Positions 36,163-45,808 are shown, numbered from the stretch's first letter. The stretch: DNA of 64,000 bases from Rheinheimera sp. D18 (GCF_004345025.1 NZ_CP037745.1:3100001-3164000), one strand, 5' to 3'. Program-made: numbers and translations. Notes: a model not told the origin generated them from the letters alone.

Positions 36163-37883
36163 TGCTGTATCAGCAGTATGGTGTTATCACGCTATTATTG
36201 GTGTTAGTAGCTGCGCTAATCTTCAGTAAACGCTCGCCAGCGCTGTGGTTTGGTGGCGCCTTGCTATTAAGTTATTTAGCCGGCTGGCTAACATTAGATG
36301 CGGCGCTGCAAAACTTTGCTAACCCGTCGCTAATTACTTTGCTATTACTGCTATCAGTGTCAATTGCGATTGAAAAATCGCAATTGGTTAGCTGGCTAAG
36401 TCGTGGCTTTCAAGGCCAGCGTTTAACTAGCGTTATCGCCCGCTTAAGTTTATCTAGCGCACTAATGTCGGCTTTTATTAATAATACTGCGGTAGTAGCA
36501 ACACTAATGTCGTCACTACGGCATCATAACCACTTTGCCGCCTCTAAGTTGCTATTACCGCTATCATACAGTGCCATCTTAGGCGGTATGCTAACACTAA
36601 TCGGCACCTCTACTAACCTTATTGTTAACGGCTTTGTTGAACAAGCGGGCGAGCCTGTATTAGGCTTTTTTGACTTTACTCTGCTGGGTATTTTGGTACT
36701 AGTAGCTGGCGTTATTGTATTAATGATAGGCAGCCATTGGCTGCCGGATAACCGCGAACAAACCAACGATAGCACACCTTATTACCTTACTGCGCATGTG
36801 CGCAGTGACAGCCAACTTATTGGTAAAAGTGTCGAACAAAATCAGCTGCGTGAGCTGCAATCGTTATTTTTAGCCGAAATTCAACGTGGTGCAGAACGTA
36901 TCTGCCCAGTAACACCAGAAACGGTTATCCAAGCTGCTGACGAATTACGTTTTGTTGGCGATATTGCCGCAGTATCACGCTTACAGCAGTTTCCCGGTTT
37001 AGAGCTGTTACGCCAAAATCAACAACAAGGTGAGTTATTAGAAGCCGTACTAAGTTACAGTTCACGTTTAGTGGGTAAAAGTTTAAAACAAATTCGCTTT
37101 CGTCATCAATACGATGCGGTGGTAATTGCTGTGCGCCGTGGCCATGAACGCTTACAAGGTGGCTTAGGTGATTTAGTGCTGCACGCAGGCGATGTGCTTA
37201 TTTTATCTGTTGGCGATCATTTCCCAGGGCAGCATCAATTAAACCAAGAGTTTATTTACGTTAATGGCTTATCTATTAGCACGCCATTACCTAAAACGCG
37301 CAGCAACTGGGTACTGCTTAGTTTTCTAGCTGCACTCACTTTATCTATTATTGGCGTTGTACCACTGATTAAAAGTTTACCCGTGTTATTACTTGCCTAC
37401 GTTGCTGGGCGAGCAATAAGCATAAAAGAGCTAAAAAACCGTTTTCCATTAGAGCTATGGATTATTGTTGGCTCGGCTATTGGCTTAGCACAGTTAATGA
37501 TTAAAACCGGTGTCGCCAGCGCTACCGCAAATATACTAATCCAATGGGTTGATGGCAGCGGAGCCTATGGTGCGCTAATCGCAGTATTTGTTGTCACCTG
37601 GCTATTTACCGAATTAGTAACTAATAATGCCGCTGCAGCATTAACGTTTCCGATTGCCTATGCCATTGCCCAAAACTTAGGAGTTGATCCGGTGCCATTT
37701 TTTATGGCGGTTGCTTTTGGGGCTTCTGCCAGCTTTATTTCACCCTTTGGTTATCAAACCAATTTAATGGTGTACTCGGCAGGTAATTATCAGTTACGCG
37801 ACTATATTCGTCTTGGCGTACCCATGGTACTGGCGTACAGTGCCGTAGTGCTGTTATTTCTACCGTTAATTTATCCCTTTTAA
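36162..37883 (+). CDS. SLC13-family (TrkA-C containing) sulfate permease
   Basis: The 573-aa protein has about 10-11 membrane helices in two halves around two cytoplasmic RCK_C (TrkA-C) domains (about residues 205-370). The SNNTAV-like AFINNTAVVATLM and TNNAAAALTFP motifs are the paired substrate-binding loops of the DASS/SLC13 transporters. Its place between cysN and cysC strongly suggests sulfate uptake, and no cysTWA system is seen in this window. It overlaps the cysN stop by 1 bp. Confidence 0.85.
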   Translation: MLYQQYGVITLLLVLVAALIFSKRSPALWFGGALLLSYLAGWLTLDAALQNFANPSLITLLLLLSVSIAIEKSQLVSWLSRGFQGQRLTSVIARLSLSSALMSAFINNTAVVATLMSSLRHHNHFAASKLLLPLSYSAILGGMLTLIGTSTNLIVNGFVEQAGEPVLGFFDFTLLGILVLVAGVIVLMIGSHWLPDNREQTNDSTPYYLTAHVRSDSQLIGKSVEQNQLRELQSLFLAEIQRGAERICPVTPETVIQAADELRFVGDIAAVSRLQQFPGLELLRQNQQQGELLEAVLSYSSRLVGKSLKQIRFRHQYDAVVIAVRRGHERLQGGLGDLVLHAGDVLILSVGDHFPGQHQLNQEFIYVNGLSISTPLPKTRSNWVLLSFLAALTLSIIGVVPLIKSLPVLLLAYVAGRAISIKELKNRFPLELWIIVGSAIGLAQLMIKTGVASATANILIQWVDGSGAYGALIAVFVVTWLFTELVTNNAAAALTFPIAYAIAQNLGVDPVPFFMAVAFGASASFISPFGYQTNLMVYSAGNYQLRDYIRLGVPMVLAYSAVVLLFLPLIYPF

Positions 37884-37895
37884 CCGGCTAAAAGC

Positions 37896-38495
37896 ATGAC
37901 TAATAACAATATAAAATGGCAACAACACGACATTAATGCGCAAAGCCGCGAGGCGTTATTTGGCCATAAAAGCGCGGTGATCTGGTTTACCGGCTTATCC
38001 GGCTCGGGCAAATCGACTGTCGCCAATGCGTTAGAGCAAGCATTAGCGGCCCAGGGTAAACACACCTATTTGCTCGATGGCGACAATGTGCGCCACGGCC
38101 TGTGTGCTGACCTGGGTTTTAGCGCACAGGACAGAACCGAGAACCTGCGCCGCGTCGGCGCCGTCGCCGGCTTAATGGTCGATGCAGGTTTGCTGGTATT
38201 GAGCGCTTTTATTTCGCCGTACCGCAATCAGCGTGAACTGGTAAAAAGCTTTATCCCGGCCGGTAAATTTATTGAAGTGCATATCGCCACTCCGCTGCAA
38301 GTATGCGAGCAGCGCGACGTAAAAGGCCTGTATAGAAAAGCCCGCGCCGGTGAAATCAGCCACTTTACCGGCATTTCCGACCCATACGAAGCGCCCGAAG
38401 CAGCCGATTTGGTGCTGGACACCTCAGTGACCTCGCTGCAAGATAGCGTGCAGCAATTGCTTGCATTGCTCAGAGAAAGACAGATTATCAGCTGA
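37896..38495 (+). CDS. cysC: Adenylylsulfate kinase CysC
   Basis: CysC phosphorylates APS to PAPS, the CysH substrate. The 199-aa protein has the P-loop [11 protein letters not shown], the DGDNVRHGL motif and FISPYRNQR. Base composition changes abruptly: the gene is visibly GC-richer (about 55-60% in samples, against about 45% nearby) and its codon use differs from cysN and the permease upstream, suggesting replacement from a GC-richer relative. It follows the permease by 12 bp. Confidence 0.96.
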   Translation: MTNNNIKWQQHDINAQSREALFGHKSAVIWFTGLSGSGKSTVANALEQALAAQGKHTYLLDGDNVRHGLCADLGFSAQDRTENLRRVGAVAGLMVDAGLLVLSAFISPYRNQRELVKSFIPAGKFIEVHIATPLQVCEQRDVKGLYRKARAGEISHFTGISDPYEAPEAADLVLDTSVTSLQDSVQQLLALLRERQIIS

Positions 38496-38505
38496 TGCCA
38501 AGGCG

Positions 38506-38710
38506 CAGCGACAAGGTGTACTTTCGTAGCAGCGGCAAGGAGGCCGCGCAGGCTGAGACAGCACAGGGACGTGCTGTTGAAGGCGGCGAAGAAAGTATTG
38601 CCTTGTCGCTGAGTTTACACCTGGCTGCAAACTACGACAGCCAACAGCACACGGGGACGTTGTAAATACATCCATGTAAACTCCTCTCCAGCATCCATGC
38701 TGGAGACGCC
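38506..38710. repeat. Palindromic intergenic repeat between cysC and cysQ
   Basis: The gap holds a nested inverted repeat. The outer arms CAGCGACAAGG (38506-38516) and CCTTGTCGCTG (38601-38611) enclose GCGGC/GCCGC (38532-38547) and ACAGCAC/GTGCTGT (38558-38577) hairpins. A second cluster follows: TACAT/ATGTA (38666-38677) and an 8-bp TCCAGCAT/ATGCTGGA hairpin (38687-38704). This looks like a dispersed REP-like element rather than a gene. A 56-codon frame crosses it but has no support. The segment is GC-rich like its two flanking genes. Confidence 0.6.
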
Positions 38711-38779
38711 CCGCTTAGCTGTTAGCTGTCTTCGCTTGGGATACTGGTGTAACATCAAATAAAATAAAAGGACATCTGC

Positions 38780-39541
38780 ATGAATTATTTGCCGGCCATT
38801 ATCGATATCGCCGAACAAGCTGGTCAGGCGATCCTGGCGGTATATCAGCAAGATAACGCCGCCTTTAATATCACTGGTAAAGCCGATGACTCGCCACTGA
38901 CCGCTGCCGATTTAGCTGCGCATCAGCTGATTGTTAAAGCGTTAACGGCTCTTACACCGAAGCTACCGATATTGTCAGAAGAAGCGGCGGATATCAGCTG
39001 GGATATCCGAAAGACCTGGCAGCGCTACTGGCTGGTAGACCCATTAGATGGCACTAAAGAGTTTATTAAACGCAACGGTGAGTTCACGGTAAATATTGCA
39101 CTGATTGAACACGGCGAGCCGGTGCTGGGTGTTATTCATGCGCCGGTATTGAAAAAAACCTACTACGCCGCTAAAGGCCAGGGCGCCTTTTTAAAACAAG
39201 GCGCAAGCAGCAAGGCCATTGCGGTAGCCACGCCCGGCGATACCGTGCGGGTGGTCGGCAGCCGCAGTCACCCCAGCCCTGATCTGGCCGGTTATCTGCA
39301 GCAATTTGCCAAGCACGATATGGTACCAGTGGGAAGCTCATTAAAGTTTTGTCTGGTGGCCGAAGGCAGCGCCGATGTGTATCCGCGCTTTGGCCCTACT
39401 ATGCAATGGGACACCGGCGCCGGCCATATTATTGCGCTGGAAGCCGGCGCCAGCGTTACCTTTGACGGCATTGCCAGCCAGGTGTATCAGCGGGAAAACC
39501 TGCGCAACCCCAACTTTATTGTCTCGGCGCTACAAGACTAA
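38780..39541 (+). CDS. cysQ: 3'(2'),5'-bisphosphate nucleotidase CysQ
   Basis: CysQ removes the PAP by-product of PAPS reduction. The 253-aa protein has the inositol-phosphatase-fold metal sites ILSEEAA and VDPLDGTKEFI, and the C-terminal WDTGAGHIIALEAGA. It is GC-rich (about 55-60% in samples), like cysC, and sits just after the palindromic repeat. SD AAGGA is about 8 nt before the ATG. Confidence 0.94.
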   Translation: MNYLPAIIDIAEQAGQAILAVYQQDNAAFNITGKADDSPLTAADLAAHQLIVKALTALTPKLPILSEEAADISWDIRKTWQRYWLVDPLDGTKEFIKRNGEFTVNIALIEHGEPVLGVIHAPVLKKTYYAAKGQGAFLKQGASSKAIAVATPGDTVRVVGSRSHPSPDLAGYLQQFAKHDMVPVGSSLKFCLVAEGSADVYPRFGPTMQWDTGAGHIIALEAGASVTFDGIASQVYQRENLRNPNFIVSALQD

Positions 39542-39586
39542 TACCCAACAGTCGGTTACACTAAACGCAATTAATATAGGTGATTT

Positions 39587-40285
39587 ATGCGTTTAGATAA
39601 GTTTATATGTGACAGCATCGGCCTAACTCGCAGCCAAGCGGGTAAAGCTATTCGCCAAGGGTTGGTGACGTTAAATGATAAAAAAGTAAAACAAGCTGCG
39701 TTACAGGTAATAGATAACGATGTGGTATGCCTAGATGGCGCACAGCTGCAACTAATTGGCTTGCGCTACTTTATGCTGCATAAGCCCGACGGCTATGTTT
39801 GCTCTACCGATGATCCTGACCATCCAACCGTATTTATGCTACTAGACGAGCCACTACTAGACCGGTTACACACCGTCGGTAGGCTAGATTTAGATACCAC
39901 AGGTTTAGTATTAATTACCGACGATGGCCAGTGGTCGCATCGCATTAGCAGCCCCAAACACCATGTTGCCAAAACCTACCGTGCCTGGACAGCTGACCCG
40001 ATACCCGCCAGTGCGGTACAACAATTTGCTGACGGCGTAATGCTACGTAATGAGAAAAACCTTACCTTACCGGCTGAACTAAAAATAATTGGTGAATGTG
40101 AAGCGCTGCTTACTATTCAAGAAGGCCGTTACCACCAAGTAAAACGCATGTTTGCTGCTATCGGTAATAAAGTAGTGCAATTACATCGTGAAAAAATTGG
40201 TGGCGTACAATTACCAGATGACTTAGCAGTAGGCGAGTATCGTGAGCTAAGTGCCGAGCAGTTACACTTGTTGCAGATAAAATAA
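39587..40285 (+). CDS. rsuA: 16S rRNA pseudouridine(516) synthase RsuA
   Basis: RsuA converts U516 of 16S rRNA to pseudouridine. The 232-aa protein has an N-terminal S4 RNA-binding domain (MRLDKFICDSIGLTRSQ) and the catalytic domain with Asp101 in GRLDLDTTGLVLITDDG, one residue from the E. coli catalytic Asp. The ending GRYHQVKRMFAAIGNKV is characteristic of the RsuA family. It is followed directly by the START-domain gene. Confidence 0.93.
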   Translation: MRLDKFICDSIGLTRSQAGKAIRQGLVTLNDKKVKQAALQVIDNDVVCLDGAQLQLIGLRYFMLHKPDGYVCSTDDPDHPTVFMLLDEPLLDRLHTVGRLDLDTTGLVLITDDGQWSHRISSPKHHVAKTYRAWTADPIPASAVQQFADGVMLRNEKNLTLPAELKIIGECEALLTIQEGRYHQVKRMFAAIGNKVVQLHREKIGGVQLPDDLAVGEYRELSAEQLHLLQIK

Positions 40286-40909
40286 ATGCGTCTCTTTATC
40301 GGCATAAGTATACTGTTACTTGCCTTTAGTAGTCAGGCTGCAGATTGGCTGCATTATAAAACGAAAGACAAGGTTACGGTTGAGTACCGTAGGCTAGACA
40401 CTAGCCTATTAGAAATTCGAGCTGAGGTAAGGCTGAGATCGAATATTGGCGCTTTTTTGCATTTACTTAATGATACAGCAGCCATTAACCGTTGGGTTGA
40501 AAATGCTGAACGCGTTGAAATAATTGGCTCAACCGCAAAGCATAGCAATATAGTGCACACTTATTTTAAGGCGATATGGCCGGTGTCGTCTCGCGATATG
40601 GTGACACAATCGTCGTGGTCGCAAAATGCCGACGGTATAATAACCTTACAGGTTACTGATTTGGGCCAGCAATACCCTGTAGTTAAAGGCTATGTACGAA
40701 TGCAGCAGGTTAAATCGCTTTGGGTTTTAACGCCAGCAGCTAACGGAGAGTTGTTAATTCAGTACCAAGGACAAGCAGATCCTGCAGGTAATTTACCGCA
40801 TTTTATTGTTAACCGCGTGGCGCTGCGTGCTCTGTTAAATACATTTATTAATTTAACCAAGATGTTGCCGCAATATCAGCGGCCATACCCCGGCGTAATC
40901 GACAATTAA
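40286..40909 (+). CDS. START-domain lipid-binding protein
   Basis: A 207-aa exported protein (signal peptide about residues 1-18, SSQAADW) with a START/polyketide-cyclase-like fold: WLHYKTKDKVTVEYRR, RWVENAERVEIIG and YFKAIWPVSSRDMV. Similar proteins are found in Pseudomonas and Alteromonadales as periplasmic proteins of unknown ligand. It begins 1 nt after rsuA's stop and ends at a strong terminator. Confidence 0.8.
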   Translation: MRLFIGISILLLAFSSQAADWLHYKTKDKVTVEYRRLDTSLLEIRAEVRLRSNIGAFLHLLNDTAAINRWVENAERVEIIGSTAKHSNIVHTYFKAIWPVSSRDMVTQSSWSQNADGIITLQVTDLGQQYPVVKGYVRMQQVKSLWVLTPAANGELLIQYQGQADPAGNLPHFIVNRVALRALLNTFINLTKMLPQYQRPYPGVIDN

Positions 40910-40936
40910 AAACGCCGCTAATTTAGCGGCGTTTTT
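40908..40936. terminator. Bidirectional terminator
   Basis: A 13-bp stem (AAAAACGCCGCTA / TAGCGGCGTTTTT) with a three-base loop is symmetrical with A and T tails, ending the START gene on the plus strand and the 144-aa lipoprotein-like gene on the minus strand. Confidence 0.92.
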
Positions 40937-40950
40937 AATTTTGGGTTGGC

Positions 40951-41385
40951 TTAAAACTTAACCAATTCACCTTTTAACGCAACACCAGCCATAATACTAC
41001 CGGCGCCACATTTATACTCAGTAGCACTGCTGAACTCATTGTTTTTATAGTTAGAACGTATATTTACTACTGCATCATAACCGCGTTTAGTTGCGGCTTC
41101 TTGCAAGGCTTTAATCGCCGACAGCAACACCCACTGGCAGGCTTCTTCATCTGATTTACCTACCGCATTAGTCTTTTTATTGGTGCTAATATCACCCCAA
41201 TTGCTAGTTACTTTTGGGTGGCTTTGGCCGGCAAAATAAAACGGCACATCGGTCAAAGCTGATTTAGCTTTATCAGTACCTATTATATCTGCCAAAGGCA
41301 TGGTCGAAATATCGTCACGGGCTGATGCCGTGCCACACAAAAATACAGTGCTTAATGCCGCTGCAATTACTAACTTAGTTTTCAT
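40951..41385 (-). CDS. Small exported protein (excinuclease-like family name)
   Basis: A 144-aa exported protein (signal peptide ending about residue 20, ASARDD). It has conserved Cys residues in EEACQWVL and EYKCGAGS that could pair in a disulfide. Relatives in databases are often mislabelled excinuclease ATPase subunit; no such activity is visible and I do not assign a function. The start at 41385 has AGGAG 6 nt upstream and falls inside the end of the MipA gene, so the two are coupled. Confidence 0.7.
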   Translation of the reverse strand: MKTKLVIAAALSTVFLCGTASARDDISTMPLADIIGTDKAKSALTDVPFYFAGQSHPKVTSNWGDISTNKKTNAVGKSDEEACQWVLLSAIKALQEAATKRGYDAVVNIRSNYKNNEFSSATEYKCGAGSIMAGVALKGELVKF

Positions 41386-42217
41386 AAATAACTCCTTGTT
41401 GATTAAAAATCCAGGCAAAGGCCACACCAAAACTGACATTGTGCCGACGCTGTACTAATGGGCTATCGCGAAAGCTCGCTTGCTGTAAATTATCGTAACG
41501 GGCAAAACTACCCAACCACCAATTTTTATAACGCCAGCTTAAACCACTAGACAAACACCAACCAGAAAAACCATCGGTGGCATGATACTGTTGCCGCTGC
41601 TCGGTTGCGTAATGCTGTTCAACACCATACAAATACTGATGATATTGTGCGGTACTCCAAATTGCGGCTAACTGACTACTCAGTTGTAGCCTATTAGCTA
41701 ACGATTTATGCCAACGAATATGCGGCTCTACACGCCAACCGACACTTTGCCAATGTTGTAAATCAGTTGCAACTGCTTTTCTTAACGGAATGCGCAAAGT
41801 TAGCTGACTCGTCGCTGTTTTGCTAATACTGTAATCTAAGGTAGGCCCTATCTCACCGATCCATAATAGATCAGGCATATCCCGACGGTAAGGGTTGTCA
41901 TCACTATTTACTCGCAGCGCTCCGGCCATACTTACACTTAAAGACCATGCACCGTGCTGAAATAACTCGCCTATCGCTTCTGACTGATTAACTTTAACTT
42001 TATCGCTTTGATAAACGATATAGGGAAAAGGCAGCAAATAATGTTGATTAACGCCCGAACCTACATAATCTGGCAACTGAGCGTAGGTAGCGCCAACACC
42101 AATAGCAAACTTAGGTTTAGTCGCGCTTACTTGCTTTGCGCTAGCCGGCACAGTGCTGAGCAAAATCACGCTAAATATAATGCCAATACAACTGGGCAAA
42201 TAACGCCACAACATCAC
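41375..42217 (-). CDS. MipA/OmpV family outer membrane protein
   Basis: A 280-aa exported protein (signal peptide about residues 1-27) rich in alternating beta strands, with GVGATYAQLPDYVGSG, which is the MipA/OmpV hallmark, and a C-terminal Phe-like ending in GVAFAWIF. It is a predicted barrel. It lies 3 bp from the end of the polyene ketosynthase gene on the same strand, so it could be the last-but-one gene of that operon and might help export the pigment. Placement is inference. Confidence 0.8.
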   Translation of the reverse strand: MMLWRYLPSCIGIIFSVILLSTVPASAKQVSATKPKFAIGVGATYAQLPDYVGSGVNQHYLLPFPYIVYQSDKVKVNQSEAIGELFQHGAWSLSVSMAGALRVNSDDNPYRRDMPDLLWIGEIGPTLDYSISKTATSQLTLRIPLRKAVATDLQHWQSVGWRVEPHIRWHKSLANRLQLSSQLAAIWSTAQYHQYLYGVEQHYATEQRQQYHATDGFSGWCLSSGLSWRYKNWWLGSFARYDNLQQASFRDSPLVQRRHNVSFGVAFAWIFNQQGVIYEN

Positions 42218-42220
42218 AGT

Positions 42221-43450
42221 TTAGCTATCCCAACGTTTAAAAATTAACGATGTATTAATACCACCAAAAGCAAAGTTATTGCTCATAACATAGTTGGTGT
42301 GCAAGCTACGCCCTTGTTCAGTAATGTAATCTAAATCAGCACAATCGGGATCGACTTCGGTTAGGTTTAAAGTGGGCGCAAACCAGCCATCACGCATCAT
42401 CATAATACTGGCCCAGCTTTCAATGGCACCACAAGCACCTAATGTATGGCCAAGATAACTTTTTAGCGAGCTGATTGGCATACCAGTGCCAAAGACGCGA
42501 GCCGTAGCATGGCTTTCTGCTACATCACCGCGGTCGGTAGCCGTGCCATGCGCATTAACATAGCCAATGCAACTAGTAGATAGCGCCGCATCATCTAAGG
42601 CTAAACGCATCGCCTTTTCCATAGTCGTGTCGGTAGGCTGAGTAACATGTACGCCATCAGAATTAGAGCCAAAACCGACTAGTTCAGCATAAATAGTCGC
42701 GCCACGCGCTAAGGCATGTTCTAACTCTTCAAGAATTAAGGTGCCAGAACCTTCACCAATAACTAAACCATCACGTGCTTTATCAAAAGGGCGTGGTGTT
42801 AATTGGGGGCTATCATTACGGGTGCTTGCCGCATATAAGGTATCAAATACCGCGGCTTCTGTTGCACAAAGCTCTTCGGCACCGCCGGCTACCATTAATA
42901 ATTGTTTGCCAAACTTAATCGCTTCGTACGCATAACCAATACCTTGCGAGCCAGAAGTACAAGCCGAACTAGTAGTATATACGCGACCTTTAATGCCAAA
43001 GAATACCCCCACGTTTACCGCGGTAGTATGTGCCATCATCTGAATATAGCTGGTGGCAGTAACACCCGACATATCGCCGGTATCCATCATTCGGCCAAAA
43101 GCTAAAATAGGATCGGTACTGCCTGTAGACGAACCAAAAGCAATGCCGCAGCGACCGTCAGTAAGTGCTGGGTGCTCTAACAAACCGGCATCGCTTAACG
43201 CCAGCTCTGTGCTGCGGGTGGCCATTAATGACACCCGTCCCATTGAGCGTACCATTTTACGGGTATAGTGTGCAGGCTGCTTAAAATGCTGTACTGGCGC
43301 CGCTAATCGGGTACTCATGCTGCTGTATTTGTTCCAGTCCGGCATACTACAAACCGCATTTTCACCTTGCATTATCTGTTGTTTAAATTCAGGCCAGCTA
43401 TCACCAAAGGCCGTAATAACAGACATACCGGTTACAACAACTCGTTTCAT
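42221..43450 (-). CDS. apeR: Aryl polyene beta-ketoacyl-ACP synthase (ApeR)
   Basis: This 409-aa FabF-type ketosynthase has the Cys-His-His triad: SSACTSGSQ, NAHGTATDRGD and SYLGHTLGACGA. In the ape system ApeR is one of two elongating ketosynthases that extend a 4-hydroxybenzoyl starter with malonyl-ACP units. It ends the O-P-Q-R block, with ATG/TAA overlap to the reductase gene. The gene order from apeC to apeR mirrors the described ape clusters. Confidence 0.88.
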   Translation of the reverse strand: MKRVVVTGMSVITAFGDSWPEFKQQIMQGENAVCSMPDWNKYSSMSTRLAAPVQHFKQPAHYTRKMVRSMGRVSLMATRSTELALSDAGLLEHPALTDGRCGIAFGSSTGSTDPILAFGRMMDTGDMSGVTATSYIQMMAHTTAVNVGVFFGIKGRVYTTSSACTSGSQGIGYAYEAIKFGKQLLMVAGGAEELCATEAAVFDTLYAASTRNDSPQLTPRPFDKARDGLVIGEGSGTLILEELEHALARGATIYAELVGFGSNSDGVHVTQPTDTTMEKAMRLALDDAALSTSCIGYVNAHGTATDRGDVAESHATARVFGTGMPISSLKSYLGHTLGACGAIESWASIMMMRDGWFAPTLNLTEVDPDCADLDYITEQGRSLHTNYVMSNNFAFGGINTSLIFKRWDS

Positions 43451-44172
43451 TATACTAACCCACCATTTACCGAGATAACCTGCCGGGTAATATAAGCCGC
43501 CGGCTCTGAAAACAAAAAGCCTACCGTTGCTGCCACTTCATTGGCGGTACCCGCTCGACGTAAAGGAATCATCTTCATTACTTCGTCGGCCGCTACGTCT
43601 TGTACCATATCAGTATCAATTAAACCCGGCGCCACACAGTTTACCGTAATTTTGCGCTTAGCTAACTCTAGCGACAGCGCTTTAGTCGCGCCAATTAAAC
43701 CTGCTTTGGACGCGCTATAATTTACTTGCCCACGATTGCCCGCTATACCAGACACCGAGGCCATAGTAACAATGCGGCCACCATTGCGAAGCTGGATCAT
43801 TGGCATTACCGTTGGGTGTAGCACGTTATAAAAACCGTCTAAATTAGTGTGTATCACCTGATCCCAATCTTGCTCCGTCATCGCGGGAAAAGCGCCGTCG
43901 CGAGTAATACCGGCATTACAGACTACGCCATAATAAGCACCATTGTCGGCAATATCCTGCTCTAAAGCAGCCTTTGTTGCGCCGCGATCGGCCACGTCAA
44001 ACTGTAACACCTGCGCTTGCCGACCTAGCTGGCGAATACTGCTAGCGACGCTTTCAGCGCTATCGCGCCCGGAACGACAGTGCACGGCAATATCAAAGCC
44101 TTGGCTAGCTAAATGCAAAGCAATGGCTTTACCAATGCCGCGGCTTGAGCCGGTAACTAATACTCTTTTCAT
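43450..44172 (-). CDS. apeQ: Aryl polyene ketoreductase (ApeQ, FabG-like)
   Basis: A 240-aa short-chain dehydrogenase: NADPH motif VTGSSRGIGKA, serine in MASVSGIAG, Tyr-x3-Lys in YSASKAGLIG. It reduces each beta-keto group during polyene elongation. The start is ATG 44172 (MKRVLV) with GGAG 6 nt upstream; a frame six residues longer overlaps the dehydratase more. Its stop overlaps the apeR start. Confidence 0.9.
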   Translation of the reverse strand: MKRVLVTGSSRGIGKAIALHLASQGFDIAVHCRSGRDSAESVASSIRQLGRQAQVLQFDVADRGATKAALEQDIADNGAYYGVVCNAGITRDGAFPAMTEQDWDQVIHTNLDGFYNVLHPTVMPMIQLRNGGRIVTMASVSGIAGNRGQVNYSASKAGLIGATKALSLELAKRKITVNCVAPGLIDTDMVQDVAADEVMKMIPLRRAGTANEVAATVGFLFSEPAAYITRQVISVNGGLV

Positions 44173-44174
44173 TA

Positions 44175-44627
44175 CTACTCCGTTAACCATGCTTCATGGT
44201 CATCAGGTTCAAATACGTTAAGCCGTGCATTAACCAACACTTGTTGCTGCTTGCTAATACTACATTCAAATACACTTAAACCGGACGATTCCCGTACCAG
44301 CTGCGTGGCGTGAATTGTTAGTTCTGTGCCAATAGTAAATTCCGTTACTAAGGGTTGATATTTACGGCAACCGAGCAAAAAACCAATTTTCACCTGCCCA
44401 CCAGCTACCAACCTATTTGCACCGGCATAAGCCGCTATGGTTTGCGCCATATATTCAATGCCAACATAGGCTGGAACTGCACCGCGAGCGCTGTCATAAA
44501 ACGGGCTATTTTCAGATATTATTAGGCTACAAATACCATAGTCGGCGCCAGCTTCAATAAAGCGGTCAAGCAAGATCATCGGCGCACGATGCGGTAATAC
44601 TTGTTCAATGCTATAGCCTGTTATCAT
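44175..44627 (-). CDS. apeP: Aryl polyene dehydratase (ApeP, hotdog fold)
   Basis: A 150-aa FabZ/FabA-like hotdog dehydratase starting IEQVLPHRAPMILLDRF, with the conserved GIEYMAQTIAAYAG helix. In characterised ape systems ApeP works as a complex with ApeI to form the trans double bonds. It overlaps apeO by 4 bp (ATGA) and precedes apeQ. Confidence 0.88.
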   Translation of the reverse strand: MITGYSIEQVLPHRAPMILLDRFIEAGADYGICSLIISENSPFYDSARGAVPAYVGIEYMAQTIAAYAGANRLVAGGQVKIGFLLGCRKYQPLVTEFTIGTELTIHATQLVRESSGLSVFECSISKQQQVLVNARLNVFEPDDHEAWLTE

Positions 44628-45808
44628 ATTTTTTTACCAAGTATTAGTGCCATATTGTTACCGCCAAATGCAAAGGAGTTAGATAGGCAGTATTGAACAC
44701 TTCCACGCTGCTGTGGTGCCACCAAGTGTAATGAGGGCAATTCAGGATCGGGCTGTTCGTCCCAGCAGTGGGGGATCAAGTTTTGCGTAGTATTATAGGT
44801 TGATAACGTTAACCAGCAAAGTGCTGCTTCAATAGCGCCGGCTGCACCTAAGGTATGGCCGGTCATGCTTTTAGTTGCACTAGCCGGTACTTCGGCTAAC
44901 CCTAGCTGCGCTAAGGCTTGGCTTTCCATGCTGTCATTCAATGGTGTAGCTGTACCGTGCAAATTTATATAATCTAACTGTATTGGTAAAATACCCGCGT
45001 TGTCACAGGCTTGCTTAATGGCCAATACTGCACCACGCCCCTCTGGGTGCGGCGCTGACATATGATGCGCATCAGACGAGGCGCCAGCACCTAGCAAAGC
45101 AATACCTTGAGCTCCTTTTTGCATGACAAACAATGCCGCACCTTCACCAATATTAATGCCATCACGGTTAACACTAAACGGCTGGCAGAAGCCAGCTGAG
45201 GTTGATTCAAGTGCATGAAAACCATTAATAGTAAGCTGACAAAGTGAATCTACACCACCAACAATTACCGCATCGGCTAGGTCCGCTTGTAATAAATTAC
45301 GTGCACTCATTAGCGCGCGGGCACTGGATGAGCATGCTGTTGAAATAGCATAACAAGGGCCGGTTACTTCGGCTAGTTGAGCAATAAACTCAGCTGGCGC
45401 TAGCATTTCTTGTATCTGGTACTGATAACCCGCAGGATACTGTTGCTGTTGCATATACTGCTGCATTGCGCGCTCGCCTTCGGCAATACCAGAAGTGCTA
45501 GTGCCAATAACCACCGCAATACGCTGTGCGCTATATTGCTGGCGTACAACGGCTACTTCTGCCGCAATTTGCTGAAATGCTAGTGCTGCAAGCTGGTTGT
45601 TTCGGCTTTGGTATAACGGTGGCCAATGCGATAAGTCAGGCAATGGCGCGCTAACTTCTCCTACCACTACCGCTTTGTCAGATTGCAATAAATCTGTACG
45701 CCAGCGCATACCGTCGCGGCTACCTTGTATTGCATTTTGCCATACCTGTTGTTTTGTTTGGCCAAGGGCACAGCATATACCCAGTGCGCTAAGAACCATT
45801 TGGGTCAT
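44624..45808 (-). CDS. apeO: Aryl polyene ketosynthase (ApeO)
   Basis: A 394-aa FabF-type ketosynthase with Cys in STACSSSARAL, His in LHGTATPLND and His in TGHTLGAAGA. ApeO is reported to form a heterodimer with the cysteine-less partner ApeC for the early condensations. It overlaps its neighbours on both sides, so it is part of one long operon. Confidence 0.88.
   Translation of the reverse strand: MTQMVLSALGICCALGQTKQQVWQNAIQGSRDGMRWRTDLLQSDKAVVVGEVSAPLPDLSHWPPLYQSRNNQLAALAFQQIAAEVAVVRQQYSAQRIAVVIGTSTSGIAEGERAMQQYMQQQQYPAGYQYQIQEMLAPAEFIAQLAEVTGPCYAISTACSSSARALMSARNLLQADLADAVIVGGVDSLCQLTINGFHALESTSAGFCQPFSVNRDGINIGEGAALFVMQKGAQGIALLGAGASSDAHHMSAPHPEGRGAVLAIKQACDNAGILPIQLDYINLHGTATPLNDSMESQALAQLGLAEVPASATKSMTGHTLGAAGAIEAALCWLTLSTYNTTQNLIPHCWDEQPDPELPSLHLVAPQQRGSVQYCLSNSFAFGGNNMALILGKKI

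Noticed and set aside
38495-38665. 56-codon frame running out of cysC through the palindromic repeat
   Set aside because: It follows the repeat arms, has no ribosome site of its own and no protein-like pattern.
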